NCBI RefSeq assembly: GCF_011386835.1
Contig: NC_088794.1
Location: forward strand, 66,790,506 to 66,854,505
Reading direction: 5' to 3'
DNA length: 64,000 nucleotides
From: Chrysemys picta bellii
Taxonomy: Eukaryota; Chordata; Testudines; Emydidae
The position numbers were made by a program, and so were the translations under genes. This document shows, one piece after another, positions 20,862-33,481 of this stretch (positions within the stretch are counted from its first letter, which is position 1; every line of letters begins with the position of its first letter). The notes under the pieces are model-generated. The model had not been told where the DNA came from, searched no databases, and saw only the letters and a list, made by a program, of their open reading frames with translations.

Positions 20862-23339
20862 AGAATATGGTAGAAATATTTGAAATTGTAGATTAAATGG
20901 CATCATAAGCAAATAGCGTAATAGCACCTCACCCAATATTAAACATAGTAAAACATCTAGCCTATGTCTCTTAGTTAGCTCTTCTACAAAGGTGTTTCTA
21001 GTTGTCCCAGCATGGTATGTGTTGGGATGCAGGGGAAGGGAAGGTAACTTAATTAAGTATTATAGTTATCAGTGACCATAATTTGATATCCGATCATCCT
21101 ACTTTGGTATATCTCTCTGTAAGCTGGTGGACAGATTCACCAGCTAGAGAAATCCTAATAATACCCAAGCATTCAGATCAGGTTCTACATTCCTATCCTC
21201 AGGATAGCTTTTATTAAATAAAAAGGCACAAAGTAATACAAAACACATAGTAATAGATACTTCCTGTTTTCTGCCACCTAGGAAGGGGAAAAGACACATC
21301 CTCTTCCACTTTCCCACCCCTGCTAAGTAGCTTTTTGCAGATACTATTGAGAGCCCCTTCGCATACCTCCCCTGATTTTGGGTCTCCTATCATGGAGGGC
21401 AGACTGTCCCTAGAGCAGGTGGTACTCACAACCTGCAGTCATATGACACTGGTCATGTGCTCACTGAGCTTAATCCCCTCAGCCTGAAAGGGTTGAGGGT
21501 TGGAACAGGGCACAGGGACATGCGCATGTTACTCACTCATTTAAATATTCCATAAAGCTAGTGTTAATGGAACACTAGCTTTGAGATAAAAATCAGATTA
21601 CCGTTTTAATTAGCATTTTTTTCAGGGAACATTCTAATCGTGGTAGCAACATATGTCCTCAGTAGCACAAGTTACTGCAAGCACATCAAATTGGTCCTCT
21701 GCTCTCTACATTGCCTCCTCGTAGAATATTGAGTCCAGCTCAAGATCCTGGTCCGTTAAAGTCTTTAAATGATCTGGGCCCAAATACCTAAAAGATCACC
21801 TTGCACACTAGGACAAGACCCATGATGGACAACTCCACTGCACTGGTGCTTTGTAATTGTGTATTGGAAAGGTAAAGCTTGTTTGTGCAGGAAACAAGCA
21901 AGTGTCGGGGCTAGTTCAAGACTGAGAAGCTCACTCCTGCAGATTCAAGGAATCACCCCAAACCTCTTCATTTTCCATTCCAGGGTTAAGGCTAACTTCA
22001 GTTTGGCCTTCACAAATGAAATCATATAACTTCATCTATCAATAAAAATAAAGCATTGTTAAAAATCCACATGCAATATTTCCCATAGGGACAGGGACAG
22101 AGAAAGAACCACATGTGACAAGGGCCAATCATGTTGCTTAATGACCACTGATTTCCACTCAAATACTATGGGAATGGTTTAAAAAGCTTCGGGAAAGTAT
22201 TAGGTATGTAACCAGTCCATTATGTGTTTGTACTAGTGATGCAATGGCAAGTATATCACACCAGGAATGCTTGAATGGTTTTTTTTAAAAATATCAAGAC
22301 ACTGGTTGATATTTCAGGTGATCCAGTTGCAGCAAACAATATACATCAATATATATTCATCTCACTGGCCTGCAAAAACAATGCTTTCAAGGGAAAAAAA
22401 GCAATCTATTTTTCAAGTCACAGATGGATAAACAGATGGGTGGAAAAGTCCACCAAATAGTGTGTTGGCTGCCTGTAATTCTCTGAATGACAGCCAATAA
22501 ATATCATATGGGTTAAACCTGTAAACTAACGTGTTGCTATTAAATGAATTCTATTGAAAGGGGACATGTTTGCTTGCCAATACCGGTACAATAGAAATGC
22601 CACATAGAGACCACACACCTAACCACAGCTTGTTCAATGCTTAATAAGCAAAACCAAAAATAAAAGGAACTGAAAGAGTAAAATGTGTACATTTTTAAAG
22701 ATTACCTATAGGATGCTATATTTTGGGCCCCATGAATGTATTTGTAAGGAAGATCAGGACCTCCAATATGTTCACATATAGGAAAATGTTTGCATGTTGC
22801 TAACATTTGTCTTGGCAAGAATTTTGCATTTTTTCCTTATGAAGCTTGTATGCCAAAACTGTAATTAGCTGAATAGTCAAACACATGGTAGCTATTCAAA
22901 TGAGAGCAAATATAAAAGAAAGTGAAGACTTGTGCTCTCTATGGAGATTCTCCCTATTTGAGCAAAATTGTAACTCTGATGTGAAGCTATGTTCAGAAAA
23001 CTGAATGGGTAAACATGGCATTGTGGGGTTCCATGTTCTCTGCCACTCAGCTATTTCCAGATCAAATGTTATTGGATTACAGATGAAAGAACCCATTTTC
23101 CAACTTCCTACCGAGCAGCGTCAGCATGAGTCTGGGATGGAGGTGGGACTGTGGCCCCATCCCCTTTCTGCTTGCTTTGTGGAGGCTACCACTGCCGTCG
23201 TGCCCAGCCTCAGGTAGTCCTTGTGCATGGACTGAGATTGTTTCAGAGATCCAAGGGGAGAGACACCTTGCTTTTTTTGTCCCCTTGTGCACCCATGCAT
23301 GTCCAAATGGGTAGCACCTAGAAGGTCCAATCAAAAAAA
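20862..23339. other. no gene recognised
   Basis: About 2.5 kb of AT-rich DNA with only short random frames. No repeat could be named with confidence. Confidence 0.5.
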
Positions 23340-23592
23340 GGGCCCCATTGCACTAAGCCCCGAAAAAAACACCCTGAGAAACAGCCCCTGCCCCCAACAA
23401 GTTTACAGTCTTAATAGAGAGACAGAGATAGGGGAAAGTAACTATTACAGTCCTTGTTTACAGATAAGGAAGTGTCTTTCAGAGAGATTAAATGACTTGC
23501 CCAATGTCATATAGGGAGACTGTAGCAGAGTCAGGAATTGACCCTAGATCTCCAGAGTCCCATTCTAGTGCCTTTACCACCAGAGCAGCTTC
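23340..23592 (-). repeat. MIR/CORE-SINE-like remnant
   Basis: 23455-23590 on the plus strand reads like the reverse of MIR: tttacagataaggaagt, attaaatgacttgccca, then ttgaccctagatctccagag and tttaccaccagagcagc. The preceding 110 bases (cagcccctgcccccaacaag) are often joined to this SINE in reptile and bird DNA. Old and diverged. Confidence 0.65.
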
Positions 23593-24306
23593 TTTTTTGA
23601 ATTACTGATTGAAGTCAGTGAGTGAAATACAAAAGCAAACATACACATGAACGGTATCAAGTCAATCTGCTTTTCAAAATCATTTCACTTTTATCAGAAC
23701 AAGTAACAATAGTTTGGGGGTTTTTTTTAATCTGATTTAAAGAGTATTCCTTTAAAAAAAAATTGGATCTGTCTAGGTGATAAATCAATCATGGGAGGAA
23801 CAAGATGACTAAGTCAAGACAGTACTGGGTAAGTAAAGGAGAAATTAAACCTGCATCTTGCAAAGATTGTGGTTACAATACGACAGCCAGATGATTAAGA
23901 CAGTTCAATAGAAAAAATTTGTTAGAGGCAAGTTCACGTTAAAAATGATCAGAGAAAAAGCATGTTGACTTTCAGTCAAACAGAGAATATCTATAACAAT
24001 TTTACCAATACTAAATTCACGCAAAAGAACATTAATGTGAGGTGGATATTATGTGAAAATACATATTAGATTTTTTTTTATTAGAATAGACATAAGAATT
24101 TCATGACCAAGATTGTGATGTGACTAGGAGAAAGAGAAATGTGTAGAAAGAATAGATATCCAATTTGGAGTAGGAAAAAAATGACCCACAGTCGATTCAG
24201 CGTAAATAGATGCAATACGAATGATTTCTGCCAGGCAAAATTCTTATTAACAACAACAAAACTTTGTACTTACTCAGAGGAAAGATGCTATGTATCTCAA
24301 AATGCT
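23593..24306. other. no gene recognised
   Basis: AT-rich sequence. Nothing identified. Confidence 0.5.
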
Positions 24307-24315
24307 TTAAAGAGC

Positions 24316-24498
24316 CTGTGGCACCTTTAAGACTAACATAAGCTTTCGTGGGTAAGAACCTCACTTCTTCGGATGCAAGAAGTGAGGTTCTTACCCACGA
24401 AAGCTTATGCTCCCAATACTTCTGTTAGTCTTAAAGGTGCCACAGGACCCTCTGTTGCTTTTTACAGATTCAGACTAACACGGCTACCCCTCTGATAC
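24316..24498. mobile_element. Penelope-derived foldback insertion
   Basis: Flanked by a 9-bp duplication ttaaagagc (24307-24315 and 24499-24507). The insert is a large hairpin. Its left arm (ctgtggcacctttaagact... through cctcacttcttcggatgca) is complementary to its right arm (agaagtgaggttcttaccca... through aaaggtgccacag); the right arm has 15 extra bases. A direct 3' tail follows (cagactaacacggctac). The tail matches the 3' terminus of the Penelope-like copy at 50081-50933. Confidence 0.8.
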
Positions 24499-24532
24499 TT
24501 AAAGAGCTTAATTAACCTTCATGATATAGACG

Positions 24533-24862
24533 GAGGTTACTTACCTTAAAGTAACTGGAGTTCTTTGAGATGTGTTGTCCCTATGGACATTCACTGTGGG
24601 GGTGCATGTGTTCCATGTGCTTGAAATTCGAAGATTTTTCAGTAGCAGTATCCATTCATCTGTGCTAGCGCCCAATGCCCCTTTGTGCTCTGAACCGATG
24701 GAATAAGAGGAGTTGTGCACCAAGCAACTCTCCAGTTCGTACTCTGCTATGAATCAAGAGATGATCTGAGCAGAGAAGGAAAAAGGGTGGGTTGCAGAAT
24801 ACCCATAGGGACAACGCAGCTCAAAAAACTCGTTACTATAAGGTAAGTAACCTCCATTTCTT
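24533..24862. mobile_element. foldback MITE (GGAGGTTACTTACC termini)
   Basis: The left end ggaggttacttaccttaaag is inverted at the right end (ataaggtaagtaacctcc). Complementarity continues inward through gagttctttgagatgtg/ttgtccctatgg for about 60 bp with mismatches. Similar end sequence occurs at 29100-29165 and, more distantly, 35040-35350. No coding. Confidence 0.6.
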
Positions 24863-24907
24863 CTTCAAGTGCTGGTCCCTATTCACTGTGGGTCACTCCC
24901 AAGCTAT

Positions 24908-25800
24908 ACTTATTGAAATTCAATAAGGACAAATGCAAAGTACTCCACTTAGGAAGGAACAATCAGTTGCACACGTACAAAATGGGAAATGCCTAGGGAG
25001 GGTGTGGAATCTCCATCATTGGAGATTTTTAAGAGCAGGTTAGACAAACCTCCAAACTATAAGGATAGCTAATCATTGGAACATATTATCCAGGGAGGTT
25101 TTGGAATCTGTCACTGAGATTTGTAAGAACAGATTCAACAAATACCTGTCACGGATGGTCTAGATCAGTGGTTCTCAAACTTTAGCAACCTGAGAACCAC
25201 TATTTTGATTTAAATATTTTCAGGGACCTCCAAGTCCCCCGCTTAGCCCCAGGCCCTGTCCCCACTCCACCCCTTCTCCCAAGACCCTGCCCCAGCTCGT
25301 CGTGCCCCTGCTTCACTATGCCCCTCCTCTTCCCTGCCTCTTTCCGCCCCCTCCCCGAGCACACCCCATCCCAGCTACTCCTCCTCCTGCACACTGCTGA
25401 ACAGCTGTTCCCCAGCGTGCAGAGGTGCTGGGAGGGGGAGGGAGGAGTTGATCAGTGGAGCCGGCAGCCCCAGACATGATTCCGCCCCCTCCCCGAGCAC
25501 ATCCCATCCCAGCTACTACTCCTCCCTCCCAGCACCTCCTGCACACTGCTGAACAGCTGTTCCCCAGCATGCAGGAGGCGCTGGGAGGGAGGAGGAGGAA
25601 TTTAGGGAGGGAGGGGGATTACTTGATCAGTGCGGCCCACGGACCCCCTGGAGTACACTGGGGGACCCCCTGGGGTCTGTGGACCCCAGTTTGAGAAACA
25701 CTGATCTAGATAATATTTAGTCCTGCCTCAGTACAGATGACCAAACCAAATGACCTATTGAGGTCCCTTCCAGTCCTACATTTCTATGAATGTATCTCTG
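24908..25800 (+). mobile_element. CR1 3' part, rearranged, split by a hAT element
   Basis: 24913-24995 translates on plus as the ORF2 block NKDKCKVLHLGRNNQL. It is joined to the C-terminal and 3' UTR section (ggtgtggaatctccatcat, gagcaggttagacaaacc) and, after the hAT insert at 25166-25703, to the 3' end (ggtcccttccagtcctacat, tttctatgaatg). The middle of the RT C-terminus is deleted and a similar tail segment appears twice before the insert. Confidence 0.75.
25166..25703. mobile_element. hAT element (CAGTGGTTCTCAAACTTT)
   Basis: The start cagtggttctcaaacttt and the end complement gtttgagaaacactg are inverted. The flanking 8-bp duplication is gtctagat/atctagat (25158-25165, 25704-25711; 7 of 8). 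The GC-rich interior contains a ~138-bp direct duplication (units starting ccgccccctccccgagcac at 25344 and 25482). The open frames inside are low-complexity and not genes. A relative with the same termini is at 61327-62021. Confidence 0.85.
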
Positions 25801-26480
25801 AGGATTGCAGCCAGACCAGCCTCATAATGATCAAAGTTGCCATGGATCATGAAGCTGTATCCAATTTATCAAGAATGAAGGATCTCTGAAAGATGATCTG
25901 GCCACTAACTTCCCTTCATCAAGTATGGCCTATGCTCCTGTGGCAGTTTATTAGTAAATTCTGACAGTTTATTATAATTAATAAAGACCTATTTGGACAT
26001 TCATGCCTAGTAATTTGCTACAGGGAATAAGTGGCTGATGAAAAATTCTTTCTGGCAAAGAGAACTAACTCCTTGGCACCCTTGTCCTAAGCAGCAGACC
26101 TAGAATGGTGCAGCCTATTACATTCCATCACAGCCTGGACCACTAGAGAGTTTGGATTAGGGTGGGAGAATAAATATTATGCACCCTTGGATGGAACAAA
26201 ATATGTATTTTCTTCCCTTTTTGGGGTCTGGGGGGGATAGGTAGCTGGGGTGTACCAAACCACTTCGCCAAGGTCGAATATGGCCTCATTAGTGGAGAAT
26301 GCCCCTATGTTAGGGCCTATAGTCTGGAAGTTGTCCAGGAGAATTGTGTGTAGGGTCTGGGACTTCCTCAAGAGGTTCTGATACCGCTTGTAATCATGTA
26401 ATCTTTGCCTCATCCGGAGAGGGTGAAGAGAGTGCTGCTGGTGGATCCAGTGGTACTGGCTGTCCCTCTTTCTTAAGCAG
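25801..26480. other. no gene recognised
   Basis: Non-coding, probably repeat-derived sequence that I could not classify. Confidence 0.4.
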
Positions 26481-27050
26481 GGCTGAGGGGCCTCTCTGTG
26501 AGGTGACCTGTGACAGAGCTCAGTTAAAAGGAGCTGCTGGGTCCAAGCAGGTCAGTTCTGGCAAGGACCAAAGAAGCAAGGAAGGTGCTCTTTGCTGATT
26601 GCTGGAGTTTAAGAGAGAGCCAGAAGATGGGTTCTGGTGACATTGTCATTCCAGGAGCAACATCTTCAGCCTTGAAATAAGGGTTCAGAGGAAGGGGCTA
26701 CATGGGAAGTGGCAGCAGCAACTGTAACAGGAAGCAGTATGTGGCTGCTATTTACAGATCAGGACCTGGAGTAGTAGGAGGACACATGCTCCTCTCACCA
26801 GCCACTGGTAGGGTGGCCTAAGCCCTGAGAAGGGGATAAGGCTTGTTTAGAGGCCCAAGTGAAGGGCAGGACTTAGAGTCTCCAGGAGGAAGCCCTGGGG
26901 GTACTGCTTTATATCAAAGCAGATAGACTTAAAGCTAGCCCAGAGGCGCTGGAAATGAGCCCAAAGACAGGGTTAAAGACAGCGACAAGGGCACTGTGAT
27001 AGGCCCCGTGGACTTTTGAGAACTGACCATAAAGACAGGGCTGCAGATAC

Positions 27051-27173
27051 TAGAGTGACCAGATATCCTGATTTTATAGGGACAGTCCCGATTTTTGGGT
27101 CTTTTTCTTATATAGGCTCCTATTACCCCCCACCCCTGTCTCGATTTTTCACACTTGCTGTCTGGTCACCCTA
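27051..27173. mobile_element. short hAT-type MITE (copy 2)
   Basis: Same element as 295-418. Inverted ends tagagtgaccagat and atctggtcaccсta complement, with a perfect 8-bp duplication gcagatac (27043-27050 and 27174-27181). Confidence 0.92.
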
Positions 27174-27333
27174 GCAGATACCAACCAGGGCACTGTGATA
27201 GACTCTGTTGGACTTTTGTTACCCCGAAAGGGGTCTGTTCGTTCATGCGGTTGACTGCATGACTTAGCAAGAGGGCTGAGCCACTGAAGAATCACCTGAC
27301 AAGGTTAACAGCCTACGGGGGTGCCGAAGAAGA

Positions 27334-27556
27334 CAGGGCTGGCTCCAGGGTTTTTGCCGCCCCAAGCGGCGGAAAAAAAAGCCGTAATCGCGATCCACGG
27401 CAGCTCCACCATGCCGTTTTCTTCTTCGGCAGCAATTCGGCAGCAGGTCTTTCCCTCCGAGAGGGATCGAGGGACCCTCTGCCGAATTGCCGCCGAAAAG
27501 CCCGACGTGCCGCCCCTTGCACCTGCTTCCTCAGCTGGTGCCTGGAGCTGGCCCTG
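27334..27556. mobile_element. hAT MITE (CAGGGCTGGCTCC family)
   Basis: Ends are cagggctggctccagg and the complement of cctggagctggccctg. The flanking duplication is gaagaaga/gaagcaga (7 of 8). The interior is palindromic around a CpG-rich centre. The frames on both strands here are by-products of the palindrome. Confidence 0.85.
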
Positions 27557-27630
27557 GAAGCAGAAAGAGAGAGAGAGTGTGAAGGTTCGCACCTGACCAA
27601 CAGGAGGCGCTCATGAAAGGTGAGTGTCCC

Positions 27631-30600
27631 CCATCACATGACCTTTTTCCAACTGCTTGTGATTCAAGCCCCAGTATGGCCAGTGGAAGGGATTGTATGG
27701 ATATAACGAAGGGCCCCATGGGGGTACTTTTGGTCCCTAAACCAATATTGTGTTCTGCAGGAAAATGGAGACATCTGGGAAGCTCTGGAAGGCCTGTCAG
27801 AGCTCATCTCAGCACCGATGGGGGAGCTACTCATACCTCTTCATGTTCACTGGAGGAATAGGAGTCATCCAAATCTACTGACAGAGCCAACAGTATTTTG
27901 CTACTCTCTGGCTGGAGGAAGGAACTGGCAAGTGGTGTGCCAATGGCATCAGTGACTCAACACCATGGCTGCTACTTGGAACCAGTGAATGACGTGCCAT
28001 GGATGTATACATGCCCCTGAACAGAACCAGATCTGAAGGATTGGTGATCATGGATCTGTATAGATAGCCAGATCCTCAAGCAAGAAATATAGAAGCTTAC
28101 CAGCTGAAGAGCAGGAAGGACTTTAACTCTAAGTGAATCGGCCGATTCAGGTTTGGGTACGGCAGTCTTCATGCGGTGCAGTACCATCTGTGCAGAAGAT
28201 GAATGGCCCCTTCTGTTTTAATTTAGATAGTGCAGGGGTTGGTCCTGACCCTTGCACAGATGGTTCTGGAGAGTTCACAGTTCTCAGTACCATGGTGCCA
28301 ACACGAGCTCTCTGTGAGTTTCAGACACATGCGTCACTGGGCACAGAGTCTCACTCAGTACGGAGAGTAAGGGAGAAGTCATCCTCTTAGAGGACTTATG
28401 AGGTGACTTATTCCTCGGCTTATGGGAGTATTTACTCTTACTCTCCTCATGTCTCTATTTCGATGAGTCCTTGCACTTGCTCAAGGATTTGGAGCTAAGG
28501 AGTGTCCATGTTGGAGGAGCACTGCCCAGATGCTGCAGCCAGTGAAGCGCAGAATGGAAAGGCCTAGGATCAGCTAGGGGCTTCATGCCAAGCTCCTTTA
28601 CACATGCCTGTAAATCTGAAACTCCTGATACTGTCTAGTACTGGAGGGAAGTATTGTCAGATCTGAAAGGGAATGTACAGTTCCTCTAGACAGTACGCAC
28701 AGCTCTTGTGAGGGTCACTAACCATGAAGGCACAGGGGCAGGCCATGCAGGGTTTAAAGCCTGGAATCTTGGGCATACTAGGTTCCTCAGACAGGAGATA
28801 GCCAAGGGGAGAGGGAACCCCCAACCCCAAGACTACCTAACACTAACCAGCAACTAACTATCTAAGAATAAGTTATTTACAACAATCCAAGAAGTTCAAG
28901 CACAAACACTAGCAGAAGTCACAGACACTGAAGGGTTCCACCAGACCTTGAGCGATAGAAAGGAACTGGAGAATCAGTCAGTTGGCACCTCTCTTTACGC
29001 TCTCAGTTCAGAACATGAGGTGTCGTAGGGCAAAGGTGTGGACCAACAGACACTGCTAGTGAAAAATCGCCCAGTCTCAAGCAAATAGAGTGCATGTGCG
29101 CATGATGTGTACCCACAGTGAATACCCATAGGAACTAGCACTAGAAGAAGAACTGAGTTTGGTATTACCTCCTTTTTATAAGATGGGTAGAGACATAAAG
29201 AGGCTAAGTTACCCATCTACGGGAATACTGTGGGGAGAGAGCCCAAGAGACCCCAAAATACTCAAAACACAATAAAAGAGAAGAGTGAAAAGCTTAACAA
29301 TAATATTCACCGCAGTGTGCCTTGGAAGGGGAATTTCAAGGCGTTTAGAGAAGGCAACGTAAAAACTGCATCTTGGATCTTTTATACAGCACCTTACACT
29401 ATGGAGCTCTGACTGCATAGTCAAGGCTCCTAAGTACTAATGCAATGCATAACTACATTTAAAAAAACAGAACAAATATAAAGTATCTATTACTGTTATG
29501 TACAGAACAAAAGCACATTACATAATATAAGACACACAAACAGTGTGATGATGAAAATATAGATGGTATTCAAGAGATTACAGATCAGCAATGATCCCAG
29601 CTTAATGACTCTCTCTAAAGGCCCAGTCATTCCAGGTGCTAAGGACACTCAATTCCCATTAATAATCTCTCAGCTGAAAGGGTCTAGGTAAATTCAACGG
29701 GATCTCAGCACTAAGTAGGATCAGGCCCAAAGTCAGAGCCACTAACCCACCCACCCCTCTCAGCTCACACCTTGCTCCCACAGCCAGAAAAAGGAGTTTT
29801 GTATTTTGAAAAGTCAACCATCCTTATAGCTTTTCTGTGCATTTAAAGTAGAGGCTACAGAGAGCTCCAACACGTTCATTCATTCATGGAGAAATAATCA
29901 GGGATTCAGACCTGGGCCCAGGGAGTTCCAGAAGAGCTGGCACAATTTTATTATGCTCTGTGGCAGCCTGTTGACACTCACTAGCTCTAGCTCTGATTGA
30001 AGAGGTGATTAAAAGATTTTTACAGAGGAATACTACTTGTCTGTGTATCTCTCTGATGTAACCATCCGTATGTGAATGGGCCCTCCTGTGTGAGAGCTTT
30101 TCTACTCTTGGCACCTAGTGTGACTGACACAAGCTAAACATGCAGCTAGATTTAGCCTCCTTCTCCTTGTCTTATATGTAATAGCAGAACGTTTAAGTAA
30201 GTTTAATAACACCAATAGAAATCAAAAAACCTCACCTAAAATCCTGTAAACTTCTGTTTTTTTCCTCCCAAAGGAAACAAAAATGCTGTCTGGGGGGGTC
30301 TGTCCACGCACTTAAATTCCACAGAGTTTGTCAGTTTCATATTGTGCCAAATGGAATTTTGTCCCACACTATTTTTTTCATCACAGAATTCTTTCATTCC
30401 AAAAATAACTGTAAATAATTTGGTAGAAATGTAGATTAAAATTCAGTGAAGCTTAGACGCATATCTGAATTAATTTTTACTCTTCAGTTCGTTGGTCTCC
30501 AGAGTAACATAGCAGTGCCTATGTTCCAGTTATTTAAGGTAATTCAAAGTTCCCAAAATCCAGAGGGATCCAGTGGCCCAAAATATCATTATAGAGCTAT

Positions 30601-31326
30601 AAATTTACTCTATTGAAAATGAGCAACATAAATCAACCTAGCGTCCTCAGCCTCCTGGGTATGGAGAGCTCAAGCACTACAGCTTTCTGGCTATTTGAAC
30701 ATCCCCGCAGGGAGTTCCATGGGGTAAAAGCCAAATAGCTCAACAAGCCAAGTAACTGCACAGAGAAAAGTAAACACAAATAGCACAAACCATGGCCATA
30801 CTTCTCATCACCAATGTGCTTTGAGTTTCTTCTCAGTATCTTTGTCAGATTCAGACTATCTTCAACCCTTTTGTGAATTTCAGTCCCTGGATTCTTGGCA
30901 ATTTCTGCCTCAGCCTTTGGAATGTACAATACATGCATTCAGTCAGGGCCGACAACTGTCTGCCTCATGTGAGTAGTTATCTTTGACATCAGTAGGAGGA
31001 CTCATGAGGCCAAGATGAGCAGAATGTGGCCTTCAGTTGCTCATTTCATCAACAGCAGCTCCACATATAGCAGGCCAGATACTAGGTTGCAGTGCAGCTA
31101 CATCATGACACACCACTGGCAGAGTCTGTCTAACCCCTCTTAACTGGCATGAGATGATACCCCAGTGAAACGCACTCCTCCAGTGGCACACAAAGTACAG
31201 ACTTCTAACACCAGCCCCCTTCCCTACTGCCTGCATAGGGTCACAATCAAGGTTTCCCTACACTCTTCCAATTGCTGATGGCCATTTTGACCACTTGAAC
31301 ACACTGACAAAAAGGCTGTTGTACAG
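27631..31326. other. no gene recognised; scattered repeat traces
   Basis: No exon found. 29100-29165 resembles one end of the MITE at 24533-24862. About 29165-29230 and 29385-29440 look like worn MIR or tail fragments. The rest is unassigned. Confidence 0.4.
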
Positions 31327-31592
31327 CTGGAGCTTGGGTTGTGGCTCCCAGCTCATGTAGGCAGCTCTCATCCAAGGTAGCACACTAAAAATAATAGTGT
31401 AGCCATAGTAGTTCGGCAGCAGTGGCACGGGCTAGCTTCCCCAAGTATGTACCCATAAGTTTAGCACGGTGTGTACTCCGGGTGGCTAGCATGCTACCAT
31501 GGCTTTACTATTATTTTTAGTGTGCTAGCCCAGATGAGAGCTTGCACTAGTATGCCTACACAAGCTGGGAATCACACCCCCAGCTCGTAGCA
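31327..31592. mobile_element. foldback MITE
   Basis: The left arm (gctctcatccaaggtagcac, actaaaaataatagtgtagc) and the right arm (gctttactattatttttagt, gtgctagcccagatgagagc) are complementary for roughly 110 bp with mismatches, about a 40-bp centre. Outer ends pair as well (cccagctcatgtaggca / tgcctacacaagctggg). Confidence 0.75.
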
Positions 31593-31632
31593 AAGCCATA
31601 GCAAGAGGGATTAGGCCAATATGTACTGGAAT

Positions 31633-32052
31633 CAGTGGTTCCGGAGCCACATGCGGCTCTTCAGAAGTTAATATGCAGCTCCTTGTATAGGCACCTACTC
31701 CGGGGCTGGAGCTACAGGCGCCAACTTTCCAATGTGCCGGGGGGGTACTCACTGCTCAACCTCTGGCTCTGCCACAGGCCCTGCCCCCACTCCACCCCTT
31801 CCCACCCGCTCCTCTCAGCCTGCAGTGCGTTCGCTCCTCCCCCCCCCAAAGCCTTCTGCACACCACAAAACAGCTGATCGAGAGGTGCAGGGAGGGAGGG
31901 AGAGGCGTTGAACGGCGAGGCTGCTGGTGGGTGGGAGGTGCTGGGAGCGGGGTGGGGGAGCTAATAGGGGGCTGCTGACATATTACTGTGGCTCTTTGGC
32001 AATGTACATTGGTAAATTCTGGCTCCTTCTCAGGCTCAGGTTGGCCACTCCT
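31633..32052. mobile_element. hAT-like MITE (CAGTGGTTCCGGAGCCAC)
   Basis: Starts cagtggttccggagccac and ends with tcaggttggccactcct; its right end complements the left only partly. The interior has the phrase gctccttgtataggcacc. TSD not detected. Assigned by resemblance to hAT MITE termini. Confidence 0.5.
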
Positions 32053-33481
32053 AACGTAACTATAGATACTGTGACAGGCATGCTTATAATGTTATATAAT
32101 GATGCTACTGGAGTTACATCATACTTCCTGATGTATAGCCATGAACCCACATTGCTCACAAACTTATGTTTTGACATATCAGACAACAATATGGTCAATA
32201 TACTGCAAAATTGAGAGAGCAATTGAGGAATGCCAATTGCATTGTCAAACACTCTATAATTTGTTGGTAGCTTTTAATTTCACTATATGTAACCACTGCT
32301 ATCAGGTTGATAGCCAATGACAACAAACTTGCATGGCTATCTTACTTTTTTTGAATGAGGCCTGTTTGTAAGATTTATAGGATTTATTTGGTATGGTGGT
32401 GAAGTCTGTGTTTTTAATGTGTTTGAGACATCTACAGTCTGCGACAGGCACAAACAAACAAAAGGAAATAAATAAAATCTCCCCCCAAAATGAAAAGGCA
32501 TCTAGGTGCTACTACAATGCCTATAAACTATAAATAATAATGAAATTGCATACGAAGTGATATTATAGTACCATACAACATAAAAAAGCTTGTTAGCATA
32601 CAGTGGTTAATTACTAGTGTTGTCTAGAATGAGAATTAATAGTGTGTGGATTTTTTTCATTTAAAACAAATGTGAGTCATATCTGGGTACATAATGAAAT
32701 ACCAACATGTACTATGGATTCCCTTGTGGAAACTCAGTGCATTGAGGTAGAACCAGTGTATTCTGAAAAAAAACATCATCTTATTTGGTACTTTACAAAG
32801 TGCATTATTGGCCATCCCATTAGTACAGTAATTAAAAGAGAATGGGAGATACAGAATTAAAACAGAAAAATCCTTAAGTATATTCATCTGTATTCCTTTA
32901 TATTGCTAACAAATACTGTAGGCAGCTCATTGAAAGCTAACATATATTGAGTGCATTAACAAGAACACACAAACTACTATCATGGACATGTATAGCATGT
33001 ATTCAAGGACAAGATGTGATGCACAGTCATATGTATATCCTGTATATTTTCTAATATTCATTCATTTATATTTGCATTGACTTCAACTGAGGTCTACTGA
33101 TTTACTGTAGGTGAGGATATGCGACAATGCATTAAAATATTAGATCTGTGTGATCTTGGAAAATGTTACCTAGTTGAGAGCACTAAGTAACAAAATAGTA
33201 CATAGCATTTACTTACATACATAACAGCACTGTACATCTTCAAAACGTTGGATAAATATTAACTATGGAAATTAAGCCTCAAACACCCACCCCAACTTTA
33301 GGTGCAGGCACATAAAGTTATCCAGCTTCATGAATCTGGAGTTGAAAGTTATTTGCCTCTTAGGTTTCCAGGCAAATTGCAAAGGTGGCCAAATTGCTTT
33401 AGGGATAGACCACCATTTTACCCAGGTTTGGTGCCAAACATACATTCAGGACACTTTAGATTGCCTCACCGGGGATGTCTT
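32053..33481. other. no gene recognised
   Basis: AT-rich DNA with no identifiable exon or repeat. Confidence 0.5.

Larger units (their letters stand above)
26480..27630. repeat. unclassified composite repeat, possibly LTR-derived
   Basis: GC-moderate sequence with repeated wording: 'gggcactgtgatagactct' occurs at about 27190 and a near copy at about 26990. It is interrupted by two hAT MITEs (27051-27173, 27334-27556). It ends near gctcatgaaaggtgagtg. No gag/pol-like frame. An LTR origin is a guess. Confidence 0.35.

Noticed and set aside
25200..25694. Proline/glycine-rich frames
   Set aside because: Low-complexity interior of a hAT element with a 138-bp duplication.
27305..27600. Overlapping frames on both strands
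   Set aside because: By-products of the palindromic hAT MITE at 27334-27556.
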